Positions 8,948 to 18,813 of a DNA stretch of 64,000 bases are shown piece after piece (position 1 is the stretch's first letter; each line of letters opens with the position of its first letter). This DNA comes from Tabrizicola sp. GTDB taxonomy: Bacteria > Pseudomonadota > Alphaproteobacteria > Rhodobacterales > Rhodobacteraceae. The stretch lies in contig NZ_JAUXZE010000082.1 of NCBI RefSeq assembly GCF_030694085.1, forward strand, positions 1 to 64,000, written 5' to 3'. Both the position numbers and the translations under genes were made by a program. The notes below the pieces were generated by a model. The model saw nothing but the letters and a program-made list of their open reading frames with translations, searched no databases and was not told the DNA's origin.

Positions 8948-10717
8948 ATGGGTACGGGGCGTATCGGGGCATTGAACGGCTGGTCTGAGCGCAGGGGTCT
9001 GGCGCAGGCGGCGATCGGACGGGCGGCCCGGCGAACCCGGGGTCAGCTCGTCGGCATCGTGCGTCGCCTCTGGCCGTTCGGCCGCTCTGCGGCCACCCGC
9101 CTGCTCTTCGCCCCGCATGACCTGCGCACCGCCGATCCGACCACGGCCGGCGACATCTATGCCGGCTACTATGCCTTCGCCGGGCGCACGCTGCGCACCC
9201 ACGGCGAGTCGCCCTTCGACAGCGCCCCCCCGAGCGAGGCCTGGGCCGAGGCGCTGCATGGTTTCGGCTGGCTGCGCCACATGCACGCCGCCGACACGGC
9301 CATCGCCCGGGCCAATGCCCGCGCCCTCGTCGAGGATTTCATCGGCCGCAAGCGCGAACGCAGCGAGATCGCCCGCCGGCCCGCCGTGGCGGCACGGCGG
9401 CTGATCTCGCTGCTCTCGCATTCGCCGCTGCTGCTCGAAGGCGCCGACCATGCTTTCTACGAGCGTTTCCTGCGACATCTCTCGCGGCTGGCGGAGCGGC
9501 TAGACCTGGCATTGGCGGGAGCGGTCGAGGGCAGCGCGCGGCTCAACGGCCTGATCGCGGTCACCTTGGCGGCGATCTGCCTCGATGCGCCCGACGGCCG
9601 GCGGCGCCGGCTGGACTACGCGCTCTCCGACGAGCTCGACCGCCAGATCCTGCCCGATGGTGGCCACCTCAGCCGCAATCCACGCATCCTGATCGAGCTG
9701 CTGCTCGACCTGCTGCCGCTGCGCGAGACCTTCCTCGCCCGCGGGATCGAGCCGCCGCGCGGCGTGCTGATGGCGATCGAGCGGATGATGCCGCATTTGC
9801 GCCTGTTCCGGCACGGCGACGGTGCACTCGCTCTGTTCAACGGCATGGGGACGACCCCGCCGGACGTGATGGCGACGCTCGCCGCCTATGACGACGCCCG
9901 GGCGCGCCCGATCGAGCAGGCCGCCTATTCGGGCTATAGCCGCCTCACCGGAGAGCGCGGCATCGTCGTGATCGACGCCGGCGCACCGCCGCGCGGCGCC
10001 CATTCGGTCGAAGCCCATGCGGGCTGCCTGTCCTTCGAATTCTCCAGCGGCGCACAGCGCCTCGTGGTCAATTGCGGCATCAGCCGCTTCGGCTCCGACG
10101 CCTTGCGCCTGGCGGCCCGGAGCACGGCGGCGCATTCGACGCTGACGCTCGACGACCGCTCCAGCGCGACCTTCGGCCGGGTGCTCGGCGAGATGCGCGT
10201 CGTCGCCGGGCCCACCGATGTCCGCGTCGCCCGGCAGGAGCGCGAGGAGGGACAGGAATGGGTCGGCAGCCATGACGGCTACGGCCGTACGCTCGGCGCG
10301 GTGCATACGCGCCGCCTGCTGCTGGCCCGCGACGGCGCCACCCTGACGGGCGAGGACGAAATCGCGCTCGACGGGGCCCGCGCGGCCCTGCCGTCTCTGG
10401 CGCGCTTCCATCTGCATCCCGACGTCAAGCCGAGCCTGATCCGCGAGGGCCAGGGCGCGATGCTGGCGCTCCCCAATGGCGAGGTCTGGGCTTTCGAGGC
10501 CTCGGGGCTGACGGTCTCGATCGAGGAAAGCATTTTCCTTGCCGGAGCCGCGGGTGGACGGCGTACCGAACAGCTCAGCGTCGCCTTCGACGCCGCCGTC
10601 ATGCCCCGGATCAGCTGGCGCTTCAGCCGGGTGGGTGCAGCCGCCCCCGCCACCGCCCGCTTCCGCCCGCCGCCAGGGGCGGATCCCTCCGCACCGGGAT
10701 CCGCGCCCGACGCCTGA
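8948..10717 (+). CDS. Heparinase II/III family protein
   Basis: 589 residues. An N-terminal alpha/alpha-barrel-like region (about 60-300) precedes a beta-sandwich domain with GYSRLTGERGIVVIDAG, RSTAAHSTLTLDD and HDGYGRTLGAVHTRRL. These are typical of the heparinase II/III-like proteins conserved between rsmB and purH in alphaproteobacteria. No signal peptide is evident. The family contains polysaccharide lyases, but the substrate of this chromosomal subgroup is not established. The tail ends in a Pro/Ala-rich stretch. Confidence 0.85.
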   Translation: MGTGRIGALNGWSERRGLAQAAIGRAARRTRGQLVGIVRRLWPFGRSAATRLLFAPHDLRTADPTTAGDIYAGYYAFAGRTLRTHGESPFDSAPPSEAWAEALHGFGWLRHMHAADTAIARANARALVEDFIGRKRERSEIARRPAVAARRLISLLSHSPLLLEGADHAFYERFLRHLSRLAERLDLALAGAVEGSARLNGLIAVTLAAICLDAPDGRRRRLDYALSDELDRQILPDGGHLSRNPRILIELLLDLLPLRETFLARGIEPPRGVLMAIERMMPHLRLFRHGDGALALFNGMGTTPPDVMATLAAYDDARARPIEQAAYSGYSRLTGERGIVVIDAGAPPRGAHSVEAHAGCLSFEFSSGAQRLVVNCGISRFGSDALRLAARSTAAHSTLTLDDRSSATFGRVLGEMRVVAGPTDVRVARQEREEGQEWVGSHDGYGRTLGAVHTRRLLLARDGATLTGEDEIALDGARAALPSLARFHLHPDVKPSLIREGQGAMLALPNGEVWAFEASGLTVSIEESIFLAGAAGGRRTEQLSVAFDAAVMPRISWRFSRVGAAAPATARFRPPPGADPSAPGSAPDA

Positions 10718-10801
10718 GCCGGCCACCACCGCGCGCTTTGCTTTGCGCGCCGCAGCATGATAGCTCGCGCCGACCGTCTCGATGTTCCTGGACCCTTCCC
10801 G

Positions 10802-12391
10802 ATGCCGACCGAGCTTCGCCGCGTCGAACGCGCGCTCCTTTCCGTTTCCGACAAGACCGGCCTGGTCGAGTTCGCGCGCGCCCTGAACCACATGGGCATC
10901 GCCCTGGTTTCGACGGGCGGCACGGCGAAGGCCCTGGCCGAGGCCGGCCTGCCCGTCACCGACGTCTCCGACCTCACCGGCTTCCCGGAAATGATGGATG
11001 GCCGCGTCAAGACCCTGCACCCCAAGGTCCATGGCGGCCTGCTGGCGATCCGCTCCCATCCCGAGCACCAGGCCTCGATGCTCGGCCACGGCATCGCGCC
11101 GATCGACCTGCTCGTCGTCAACCTCTACCCCTTCGAGGCGACGGTCGCGGCCGCAAAGCCCTATGATGACTGCATCGAGAACATCGACATCGGCGGCCCG
11201 GCGATGATCCGCGCGGCAGCGAAGAACCATCGCTTCGTGACGGTGGTGACCGACCCGGCGGATTACAGCGCGCTACTGGACCAGCTGCGGGCACACGACG
11301 GGGCAACGACCATGACCTGTCGACAGAAGATGGCACTGACGGCCTATGCCCGGACGGCCGCCTATGACACGGCGGTCAGCACCTGGCTGGCGGGCGAGAT
11401 CAAGGAACCCGCCCCGCGGTACCGCAGCTTTGCGGGCAAGCTGGCCCAGACGCTGCGCTATGGCGAGAACCCGCATCAGGCGGCGGCATTCTACGTCGAC
11501 GGCTCGCGCCGCCCCGGCGTTGCGACCGCGCGGCAGTGGCAGGGCAAGGAACTCAGCTACAACAACATCAACGACACCGACGCGGCCTTCGAGCTGGTGG
11601 CCGAGTTTGCCGGTGGTGCCCCGGCCTGCGCGATCATCAAGCACGCCAACCCTTGTGGAGTGGCGACGGCCAGCACTCTGACAGAGGCCTACCTGCGCGC
11701 CTACCAGTGCGACCAGACTTCGGCCTTTGGCGGGATCGTGGCGCTGAATCAGGTGCTGGACGGGGCGACGGCGGAAGAGATCGTGAAGATCTTCACCGAG
11801 GTCGTCATTGCCCCCGACGCCACGGACGAGGCGCGGGCCGTCTTTGCGGGCAAGAAGAACCTGCGGCTTCTGACGACGAAAGCCTTGCCGGACCCCAAGG
11901 AGAAGGGGCTGGCCTTCAAGCAGGTGGCCGGGGGCTTTCTGGTGCAGGACCGGGACGCCGGGCATGTCTCGGCCTCGGACCTCAAGGTCGTGACCAAGCG
12001 CGCGCCTTCGGATGCCGAGATGCGCGACATGATGTTTGCCTGGACTGTGGCCAAGCACGTCAAATCGAACGCGATCATCTATGTGAAGGACGGAGCGACC
12101 GTCGGCGTTGGCGCCGGGCAGATGAGCCGCGTGGATTCCACCCGCATCGCCGCACGGAAAGCCGAAGACATGGCCGAGGCGCTGGGCCTGCCCGGTTCCT
12201 TGACCAAGGGCTCCGTGGTCGCCTCGGACGCCTTCTTCCCCTTCGCTGATGGCCTGATCACCGCCGCCGAAGCGGGTGCTACGGCAATCATCCAGCCTGG
12301 AGGCTCCATGCGTGATGACGAGGTGATCGCAGCGGCCGACGAGCGGGGTCTCGCGATGGTGTTCACCGGCCAGCGGCATTTCCGGCACTGA
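10802..12391 (+). CDS. purH: PurH, bifunctional AICAR transformylase / IMP cyclohydrolase
   Basis: 529 residues. The N-terminal MGS-like domain is the IMP cyclohydrolase ([34 protein letters not shown]). The C-terminal domain is the AICAR formyltransferase ([44 protein letters not shown]). It catalyses the last two steps of IMP synthesis. The frame is intact and length normal. However, residues up to about 140 look Hyphomicrobiales-like and the rest Rhodobacteraceae-like; the block [20 protein letters not shown] (about 11,169-11,230) is the likely switch. ATG 10802 is preferred over an upstream start at 10757; neither has a strong ribosome site. Confidence 0.93.
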   Translation: MPTELRRVERALLSVSDKTGLVEFARALNHMGIALVSTGGTAKALAEAGLPVTDVSDLTGFPEMMDGRVKTLHPKVHGGLLAIRSHPEHQASMLGHGIAPIDLLVVNLYPFEATVAAAKPYDDCIENIDIGGPAMIRAAAKNHRFVTVVTDPADYSALLDQLRAHDGATTMTCRQKMALTAYARTAAYDTAVSTWLAGEIKEPAPRYRSFAGKLAQTLRYGENPHQAAAFYVDGSRRPGVATARQWQGKELSYNNINDTDAAFELVAEFAGGAPACAIIKHANPCGVATASTLTEAYLRAYQCDQTSAFGGIVALNQVLDGATAEEIVKIFTEVVIAPDATDEARAVFAGKKNLRLLTTKALPDPKEKGLAFKQVAGGFLVQDRDAGHVSASDLKVVTKRAPSDAEMRDMMFAWTVAKHVKSNAIIYVKDGATVGVGAGQMSRVDSTRIAARKAEDMAEALGLPGSLTKGSVVASDAFFPFADGLITAAEAGATAIIQPGGSMRDDEVIAAADERGLAMVFTGQRHFRH

Positions 12392-12900
12392 TGATGCGCC
12401 GTTTCTGGATCATCGCGGCCGTTGTCTTCGTGCTGGACCAGCTGACCAAGCTGGCCGTGGTGCATGGCCTGGACCTCATCAACCGGGGTGAGATCGACGT
12501 CTTTCCGCCCTATCTGACCTTCCGCATGGCCTGGAACTACGGAATCAACTTCGGCCTTCTGTCCAACGGCTCGGACTGGGCGCGCTGGGGTTTGATCGTG
12601 CTGGCCTTGGCCATCTCGGCCTGGGTGGTCTGGTGGATGCGGCGCGAAAAGGGAAACTGGAAGGCCGAACTGTCGGGCGGCCTGCTGGTCGGCGGGGCCT
12701 TGGGCAACATCATCGACCGAATCGCCTATGGTGCGGTGGCGGACTTTCTGAACATGTCCTGTTGCGGGATCGAGAACCCCTATGCCTTCAACGTGGCCGA
12801 CATTGCGATCTTCGCCGGTGCGCTGGGCTTGGTGATCTTCGCCAAGGGCAGCGATGGCGACAAGCCGACCGGCGGAAAACCCCCCCGTCGCAGTCGCTAA
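12391..12900 (+). CDS. lspA: Prolipoprotein signal peptidase (signal peptidase II)
   Basis: 169 residues with four membrane helices. The catalytic aspartates lie in the conserved segments [15 protein letters not shown] and FNVADIAI. LspA cleaves the signal from diacylglyceryl-modified prolipoproteins in the inner membrane. Its ATG overlaps the purH stop by one base, with a second ATG three bases on. It precedes a lipoprotein that would be its substrate. The C-terminus is basic and disordered. Confidence 0.95.
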   Translation: MMRRFWIIAAVVFVLDQLTKLAVVHGLDLINRGEIDVFPPYLTFRMAWNYGINFGLLSNGSDWARWGLIVLALAISAWVVWWMRREKGNWKAELSGGLLVGGALGNIIDRIAYGAVADFLNMSCCGIENPYAFNVADIAIFAGALGLVIFAKGSDGDKPTGGKPPRRSR

Positions 12901-12961
12901 ACACCCGTGACGCCCGCGATGCTTTAGGCTAAGACGGCACAAAGACGGTTCGGAGGCATAC

Positions 12962-13492
12962 ATGCAGGCAGCGAAAGGCAGGGCGGTCATCGCGGTTGCG
13001 GCGATGGTCACGCTGGCGGCCTGCGCCGGGGATCGTGACCCGCAGCTGATGAACCTGCGTTCCGGCCAAGGGCCGGACGAATTTGCCATCGTGCCGCCGA
13101 AGCCGCTGGAATTGCCGGAGAACCTGGCCGAACTTCCCGAACCCGCCCCCGGTGGGTTCAACCGCACCGACCAGAACCCCGAAGCCGATGCCGTCATTGC
13201 TCTGGGCGGCAATCCGGGCGCGGCAGGCGGAATCCCGTCGGGTGACTCGGCCCTGTATAGCCACGCGGCCCGCTTCGGGGTCGAGGGTGGCATCCGCGCG
13301 ACGCTGGCTTCGGAAGATCTGGACTGGCGGCGCGACAACAACGGCCGCATCCTGGAACGCCTGTTCAACGTGAACGTCTACTACAAGGCCTACCGCAAGC
13401 AGCGGCTGGACCAGCAGGCGGAACTGGCCCGCTGGCGTGCGGCGGGCGTGCGGACCTCGTCCGCGCCACCACGCAAACCTGACGAAGAGTAA
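12962..13492 (+). CDS. DUF3035 lipoprotein
   Basis: 176 residues. The signal ends in lipobox LAAC (residues 18-21), and GGAGG sits just before the start. The mature part contains [27 protein letters not shown], the mark of DUF3035, a Rhodobacterales-type lipoprotein family of unknown role. It stands between lspA and the M16 peptidases, so an envelope function is likely. Confidence 0.75.
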   Translation: MQAAKGRAVIAVAAMVTLAACAGDRDPQLMNLRSGQGPDEFAIVPPKPLELPENLAELPEPAPGGFNRTDQNPEADAVIALGGNPGAAGGIPSGDSALYSHAARFGVEGGIRATLASEDLDWRRDNNGRILERLFNVNVYYKAYRKQRLDQQAELARWRAAGVRTSSAPPRKPDEE

Positions 13493-13575
13493 CAAGCGCG
13501 TGCCTTGGCCTGCCAGGACTTGAATGTCCGGGCCCTGCGCCGCAGTTTCCCTGAAAATCAAGGGTGAGGAAGCCA

Positions 13576-14964
13576 ATGCTCGGACGACTTGGTGCTGCCG
13601 TTCTGCTGACACTGACGCTGCCCGCCTTTGCCGAAGAGCCGGTCACCACCTTCACCCTGGACAACGGGTTGAACGTCGTGGTGATCGAGGATCACCGTGC
13701 CCCGGTCGTCGTGCAGATGATCTGGTACCGTGTCGGTGCTGCGGATGAACCGCGCGGCCATTCCGGCATCGCGCATTTCCTGGAACATCTGATGTTCAAG
13801 GGCACCGAAAAGGTGGCCCCCAACGCCTTTTCCGGCATTGTCGAGGCGCAGGGCGGCGATGACAACGCCTTCACCTCCTGGGACTACACCGCCTATTTCC
13901 AGCGCATCGCCGCCGACCGGCTGGACCTGGTGATGGAGATGGAAGCCGACCGGATGCGCAACCTGCGCCTGACCGAAGACGATGTGACGACCGAACGCCA
14001 GGTCATCCTGGAAGAACGCGCGCAGCGCACCGACAGCGACCCCGGTGCCCTGCTGATGGAGCAGATGCGCGCCGCCCAGTTCCTGAACCACCCCTACGGC
14101 ATCCCGATCATCGGTTGGCGGCACGAGATGGAGCAGCTCGACCGCGAAGATGCCCTGGACTACTACCAACGCTTCTACGCCCCGAACAACGCGACGCTGG
14201 TCATCGCCGGGGATGTCGAGCCCAAGGCCGTCAGGGCGCTTGCCGAACAGCATTACGGTCCGCTCAAGCCTTCGGACGCGATCGTGCCGCGCGACCGCGC
14301 GCAGGAACCGCCGCAACTGGCCGAGCGTCGCCTGACGCTGGCCGATGAGCGGGTCTCGGACCCCTATGTCTTCCGCACCTACATCGCCCCCGAGCGCGAC
14401 CCCGGCGACCAGGCCGAGGCTGCGGCCCTGACAGTGCTGGCCGAGCTTCTGGGCGGCAATGGCCAGACCTCGGTCCTGGCGCGGGCGCTGCAGTTCGACG
14501 CCCAGGTGGCGGTCTATACCAGCGCCTTCTACAGCGGCACCTCGATCGACGACGCGACGTTCGGCGTGGCCGTGGTCCCCGCCCCGGGGGTCAGCCTTGA
14601 AAAGGCAGAGGCCGAGCTTGACCGCGTGCTGGCCGAGTTTGTGGAAAACGGACCTGATCCGGCCGCGCTTGAGCGTATTCGCACCCAGGTCCGGGCCGGC
14701 GAGATCTATGCCCGCGATGATGTGGAAGCCCTCGCGCGGCGCTATGGTGAAGGGTTCAGCATCGGTCTGACCCTTGCGGACATCGAAGGTTGGGACGAGG
14801 CGCTGTCGGAAGTGACCGAAGCCGATATCCTGACCGCAGCACGCAAGGTGCTGGATCGCCGGAACGCAGTCACCGGCTGGCTGACACAGCCCGAAACCGC
14901 CCCGGTCGAAGCCACTCCCGCTGCAGCCGCCACCCCCGTCGTCGCACCGGAGATCCAGGAATGA
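13576..14964 (+). CDS. M16 zinc peptidase, catalytic partner
   Basis: 462 residues from ATG 13576 (GAGGAAG just upstream; a GTG at 13564 is the alternative). A signal peptide (MLGRLGAAVLLTLTLPAFAEE) targets the periplasm. The inverted zinc motif HFLEH is at residues 67-71, with downstream acidic residues in EERAQRTDSDPG. M16 peptidases form a clamshell that degrades small peptides. The next gene encodes the non-catalytic half, so a heterodimer is likely. The C-terminus is Ala/Pro-rich. Confidence 0.9.
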   Translation: MLGRLGAAVLLTLTLPAFAEEPVTTFTLDNGLNVVVIEDHRAPVVVQMIWYRVGAADEPRGHSGIAHFLEHLMFKGTEKVAPNAFSGIVEAQGGDDNAFTSWDYTAYFQRIAADRLDLVMEMEADRMRNLRLTEDDVTTERQVILEERAQRTDSDPGALLMEQMRAAQFLNHPYGIPIIGWRHEMEQLDREDALDYYQRFYAPNNATLVIAGDVEPKAVRALAEQHYGPLKPSDAIVPRDRAQEPPQLAERRLTLADERVSDPYVFRTYIAPERDPGDQAEAAALTVLAELLGGNGQTSVLARALQFDAQVAVYTSAFYSGTSIDDATFGVAVVPAPGVSLEKAEAELDRVLAEFVENGPDPAALERIRTQVRAGEIYARDDVEALARRYGEGFSIGLTLADIEGWDEALSEVTEADILTAARKVLDRRNAVTGWLTQPETAPVEATPAAAATPVVAPEIQE

Positions 14965-16256
14965 TCCGCGCCGTCTTTGCCGCCCTCCTGGCACTTGCCC
15001 TGCCCGTTCAGGCCCAGATTCCGATCAAGGAGGTCACCTCGCCCGGCGGCATCACCGCCTGGCTGGTCGAGGATCACAATATCCCCTTCACCGCGCTGGA
15101 GATCCAGTTCCGCGGCGGCACCTCGCTTGAGGCGCCCGACAAGCGCGGCGTGGTCAACCTGATGACCGCCACGTTGGAGGAAGGTTCGGGCGAGATGGAC
15201 AGCCGGGGCTTCGCCGAGGCGCGTGATGCGCTTGCGGCCAGCTTCAGCTTTGACGCAAGGACGGATTCGGTCGGCGTGTCCGCACAGTTCCTCACCGAGA
15301 ACCGCGATCAGGCTATCGACCTTCTGCGCCAGGCGCTGGTCACCCCGCGCTTCGACCAGGATGCGGTCGACCGGGTACGGGGGCAGGTCCTCTCGAACCT
15401 GCGCTCGAACGAGAAGGACCCCAGGACCATCGCCTCGGACCGCTTCGACCTCTTGGCTTTCGGCGACCATCCCTACGGCTCGTCGGGGGACGGCACCATT
15501 GAAACGGTGACCGCGCTGACCCGTGACGACGTGGTGGCCGCGCACAAGGCGTCGCTGGCGCGCGACCGGGTCTTCGTCGCCGCGGCGGGCGACATCACCG
15601 CCGAGGAACTGGGCCTTCTTCTGGACCGGCTTCTGGGCGATCTGCCCGCCACCGGCGCGCCGCAACTGACCGAGGCGCCCTGGCTTCTTCCCGCAGGCGT
15701 CACGGTGCAGGACTTCCCCTCGCCGCAGTCCACCGTCTTCTTCGGTCAGCGGGGAATTCCCCGTGATGACCCCGATTTCTTCCCGGCCTTCGTCCTGAAC
15801 GAGATGCTGGGCGGCGGACGATTCACTGCACGGCTGATGACCGAGGTCCGCGAAAAACGCGGCCTGACCTACGGCATTGGCACGTACATCGTGAACATGG
15901 ACCACGCCGACATGCTTCTGGGGCAATTCTCGGCCTCGAACGAAAAGGTCGCCGAGGCCATCGACGTGGTGAAGACCGAATGGGGCCGCATCGGACGCGA
16001 AGGTGTGACGCCGCAAGAGCTGGAGGCGACCAAGACCTACCTTACCGGGTCCTACCCTCTGCGCTTCGACGGCAACGGGCCGATTGCCAGCATCCTGGTC
16101 GGCATGCAGATGGACGGAATGCCGATGGACTATGTCATCACCCGCAACTCCAAGGTCGAGGCGGTTACGCTAGAGGACATCAAGCGCGTCGCCGCATCCC
16201 TCTTCGACCCCGACGCGCTGCAATTCGTGGTGGTGGGCCAGCCAGGCGACCTGTAG
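14961..16256 (+). CDS. M16-family protein lacking the zinc motif (partner subunit)
   Basis: 431 residues with signal peptide MIRAVFAALLALALPVQAQ. Its ATG overlaps the previous stop as ATGA, so translation is coupled. At the place where HxxEH is expected the sequence reads RGVVNLMTATLEEGSG, so it cannot bind catalytic zinc. C-terminal M16 features are intact (FTARLMTEVREKRGLTYGIG). In known paired M16 enzymes the inactive subunit helps bind substrate. The longer frame from 14790 is upstream read-through. Confidence 0.88.
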   Translation: MIRAVFAALLALALPVQAQIPIKEVTSPGGITAWLVEDHNIPFTALEIQFRGGTSLEAPDKRGVVNLMTATLEEGSGEMDSRGFAEARDALAASFSFDARTDSVGVSAQFLTENRDQAIDLLRQALVTPRFDQDAVDRVRGQVLSNLRSNEKDPRTIASDRFDLLAFGDHPYGSSGDGTIETVTALTRDDVVAAHKASLARDRVFVAAAGDITAEELGLLLDRLLGDLPATGAPQLTEAPWLLPAGVTVQDFPSPQSTVFFGQRGIPRDDPDFFPAFVLNEMLGGGRFTARLMTEVREKRGLTYGIGTYIVNMDHADMLLGQFSASNEKVAEAIDVVKTEWGRIGREGVTPQELEATKTYLTGSYPLRFDGNGPIASILVGMQMDGMPMDYVITRNSKVEAVTLEDIKRVAASLFDPDALQFVVVGQPGDL

Positions 16257-16330
16257 GTGGCATTGGTTCCGCGGGTTTACCGGGAAACTATCCCCTTCCC
16301 CCTGCAAGACCCTTGGTCTACGACTTTCCC

Positions 16331-16996
16331 ATGATCTGGACCATTCCGAACACGCTGACCGTGCTTCGCCTGATTGCCGCCCCCGGCGTCGCCATCATGT
16401 TCCTCTATTTCCATCGCCCCTGGGCCGACTGGTTCGCCCTGGCCCTGTTCGTCAGCGCGGCGGCGACCGACTGGTTCGACGGCTACCTTGCCCGGCTCTG
16501 GAAGCAGGAATCGAAGTTCGGCGCGATGATGGACCCGATTGCCGACAAGGCGATGGTGGTGATCGCGATCATGATCCTGACCGGCTACAACGGGATGAAC
16601 CCCTGGCTGATCCTGCCCGCCACGCTGATCCTGTTCCGCGAGGTTTTCGTGGGCGGGTTGCGGGAATACCTGGGCGACAAAAGCGGACTTCTGAAGGTTA
16701 CCAAGCTGGCCAAGTGGAAGACGACCGCGCAGATGATCGCGATTGCGGTGCTGTTTCTTGGGACGGGTCTCGACTACCAGAACGCTCTGGCGCTCGAGGG
16801 CATGACCCCCGAACAGCACATGGCCGCCGTTGCGGCAGGCGAGGCCGAAGCGATCCGAACCTGCGGCAACCGGGACTGCGCATCCTATGCGAACCTTGTC
16901 GGCATCTGGTTGTTGTGGCTTGCAGCGCTTCTGACGGTGGTCACCGGATGGGAGTATTTTTCGAAGTCGCTGCCTTTCTTGCGGGAAGACAAGTGA
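16331..16996 (+). CDS. pgsA: CDP-diacylglycerol-glycerol-3-phosphate phosphatidyltransferase
   Basis: 221 residues with several membrane helices. The CDP-alcohol phosphotransferase signature runs from Asp47 through DGYLAR (50-55) to DPIADK (68-73), with all aspartates present. The N-terminus MIWTIPNTLTVLRL is typical of PgsA, which makes phosphatidylglycerophosphate for phosphatidylglycerol. An insertion at about 155-185 (LEGMTPEQHMAAVAAGEAEA) separates the last helices. It overlaps moaD as GTGA. Confidence 0.93.
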   Translation: MIWTIPNTLTVLRLIAAPGVAIMFLYFHRPWADWFALALFVSAAATDWFDGYLARLWKQESKFGAMMDPIADKAMVVIAIMILTGYNGMNPWLILPATLILFREVFVGGLREYLGDKSGLLKVTKLAKWKTTAQMIAIAVLFLGTGLDYQNALALEGMTPEQHMAAVAAGEAEAIRTCGNRDCASYANLVGIWLLWLAALLTVVTGWEYFSKSLPFLREDK

Positions 16997-17241
16997 TCGA
17001 CGTGCTTTACTTTGCCTGGGTCCGGGAACGGATCGGGCTGCCGCGCGAGCGGATCGAGACTTCGGCAACGACAGTGGCCGAACTGGTCGCCGAGCTGCGC
17101 GCCCGGGAAGAACGGTATGAGGCCGCCTTTGCCGACCTTTCATCGCTGCGGGTGGCGCTGGATCAAGAGCTGTCCTCTTTCGATGCGCCGCTGGCCGGGG
17201 TGCGCGAGATCGCCTTCTTCCCGCCGATGACCGGGGGCTGA
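16993..17241 (+). CDS. moaD: Molybdopterin synthase small subunit
   Basis: 82 residues, GTG start overlapping the pgsA stop. The ubiquitin-like fold ends in the Gly-Gly tail (PPMTGG) that is thiocarboxylated to carry sulfur. With MoaE it converts cyclic pyranopterin monophosphate to molybdopterin. moaE follows after 1 bp. The cofactor is needed by the formate dehydrogenase at 43.6-48.5 kb. Confidence 0.92.
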   Translation: MIDVLYFAWVRERIGLPRERIETSATTVAELVAELRAREERYEAAFADLSSLRVALDQELSSFDAPLAGVREIAFFPPMTGG

Positions 17242-17242
17242 C

Positions 17243-17683
17243 ATGCGGGTCGCGGTCCAGTCCCAGCCGTTCGATGTGGGGGCAGAGGTGTCGGGCTTCA
17301 CGGCGAAGGTCCGGGGGGCCGGGGCAGTGGTCAGCTTCACCGGCCTCGTGCGGGACGAGGGCGGGAACCTGTCCGGGATGGAGATCGAGCATTATCCCGG
17401 CATGACCGAAAAGGCGATCCGGGGGATTGTCGAAGAAGCCGTGTCCCGTTGGTCGCTGGTCGATGCCCTGGTGATCCACCGGCATGGGAAGCTGGCTCCT
17501 GGGGAGGCGATCATGATGGTTGCCACCGCCGCGCCGCACCGGGCGGATGCTTTCGCGGCGGCGGAGTTCCTGATGGACTACCTGAAATCGCGGGCTCCGT
17601 TCTGGAAGAAAGAGCTGGGGGTCGGGGGCGAGGCCTGGGTCGCGGCGAAGGACGCCGATGAGGACGCCCTGAAGCGCTGGTAG
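17243..17683 (+). CDS. moaE: Molybdopterin synthase catalytic subunit
   Basis: 146 residues. Conserved segments include AVVSFTGLVRDEG, LEIEHYPGMTEKAI (here MEIEHYPGMTEKAI), VIHRHGKLAPGEAIMMV and FLMDYLKSRAPFWKKE, with the active-site lysine in the last. It transfers two sulfurs from MoaD to the pterin. Last gene of the pgsA-moaD-moaE run; palindromes follow its stop. Confidence 0.93.
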   Translation: MRVAVQSQPFDVGAEVSGFTAKVRGAGAVVSFTGLVRDEGGNLSGMEIEHYPGMTEKAIRGIVEEAVSRWSLVDALVIHRHGKLAPGEAIMMVATAAPHRADAFAAAEFLMDYLKSRAPFWKKELGVGGEAWVAAKDADEDALKRW

Positions 17684-17712
17684 TGTCCACGGTGGACAAA
17701 CTCTGCTTGTCC
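17684..17712. promoter_or_regulatory. Overlapping palindromes after moaE
   Basis: TGTCCAC (17684-17690) pairs with GTGGACA (17692-17698), and GGACAA (17694-17699) pairs with TTGTCC (17707-17712). The two share bases, so only one hairpin forms at a time. There is no T-tract. It may be a weak terminator or a protein site. The rest to 17,804 holds nothing clear, apart from ATCAATAGCTTG, which recurs at about 36,911. Confidence 0.4.
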
Positions 17713-17804
17713 TTCGGGATCAATAGCTTGCCTGCGGGCGTTCAGGGTTTCTTAACATCTGCACTTGCAGAGAGGTGAGGCCCTGGTCAGCCGACAGCGC
17801 CCTG

Positions 17805-18791
17805 TCAGCCGAAGCGGGACTGCCAGGTCGGCTGCAAATCCAGCGGCTGTGCCTGCGCAAGGTAGACCGCGCGGGCAATGGCCCGTGCCAGGCAGGTGGC
17901 AGCGGCATGGCCAAGCTGGAACGGGTCGGTCACGGGGTCTTGCAGCGGTCTTGCCCCGGTTGCGACGCTGAAAACCAGGTCGCCGTCCAACGGCGTGTGC
18001 GAGGGAACCAGCGCGCGGGCCATGCCATCATGGGCTGCCACGGCCATGCGCTGCGCCTGCGCCTTGGTGAGGGTGGCATCGGTCGCGACGATGGCGATGG
18101 TCGTCGCCTCGCCCAGCCGCTTGCGGGGCAGTGGCGCGTCCTGCGGGATCATCGGGGCCGGGCCAAAGCCGCCGAACTCGGTGCCTTCCTCCCACGGGGC
18201 GGCCCAGAAATGCGGCGTTTCCCCCACGGTCGCCTGGCCAAGGGCGTTGACGACGACCAGCGCCCCCACAGTCAGACCGGACGTCAGGACACAGGAGGCC
18301 GAGCCGAGGCCGCCCTTCAATGTGCCGGTCATGGCTCCGAACCCTGCGCCAGCAGTGCCAAGGGCGAAAGTGCGGGTCGCACTGTCAAAGGCGCGGCGAC
18401 CAAGGTCAGGGTAAGGGCTGTCCCCCCACCCCTTGTCGCCTCCGTTCAGAAGGTCGAAAACGATGGCCCCCGGCACGATGGGGACACGGACCGGACCGAC
18501 GGCAAAGCCCCGCCCGGCCGCGCGCAGACCCTGCATCACGCCTTGCCCGGCATCCAGACCAAAAGCCGACCCCCCCGCGAGGAAGATCGCGTCGACCTCT
18601 TGCACCATGCGGTCTGGGGCAAGAAGATCGGTCTCCCGCGTGCCGGGAGAGCCGCCCATCACATGAACGGCGGCCACAAAGGGCCGGTCGGCGGTCAGGA
18701 CGGTGACGCCGGATCTCAACTGCGCGTCATCGGCATTGCCGACGCGCAGGCCGGGGACATCGGTGATGAGGTTCAGGAGACCGGGGCGCAT
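17805..18791 (-). CDS. P1-family peptidase (DmpA/endo-type aminopeptidase)
   Basis: 328 residues from ATG 18791. The DmpA/BapA fold is shown by GLRVGNADDAQLRSGVTV, VHVMGGSPGTRETDLL, FLAGGSAFGLDAGQGV and the GGLGSAS segment that carries the expected self-processing serine nucleophile. Such enzymes cleave themselves into two chains and act as D- or beta-aminopeptidases; the substrate is not predictable here. The upstream extension to 19052 is antisense-frame noise. Confidence 0.85.
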   Translation of the reverse strand: MRPGLLNLITDVPGLRVGNADDAQLRSGVTVLTADRPFVAAVHVMGGSPGTRETDLLAPDRMVQEVDAIFLAGGSAFGLDAGQGVMQGLRAAGRGFAVGPVRVPIVPGAIVFDLLNGGDKGWGDSPYPDLGRRAFDSATRTFALGTAGAGFGAMTGTLKGGLGSASCVLTSGLTVGALVVVNALGQATVGETPHFWAAPWEEGTEFGGFGPAPMIPQDAPLPRKRLGEATTIAIVATDATLTKAQAQRMAVAAHDGMARALVPSHTPLDGDLVFSVATGARPLQDPVTDPFQLGHAAATCLARAIARAVYLAQAQPLDLQPTWQSRFG

Positions 18792-18813
18792 GGGCTCAAG
18801 CTTACGGGGCCGG

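Noticed and set aside
14961..16256. Second active M16 protease
   Set aside because: The HxxEH zinc motif is missing.
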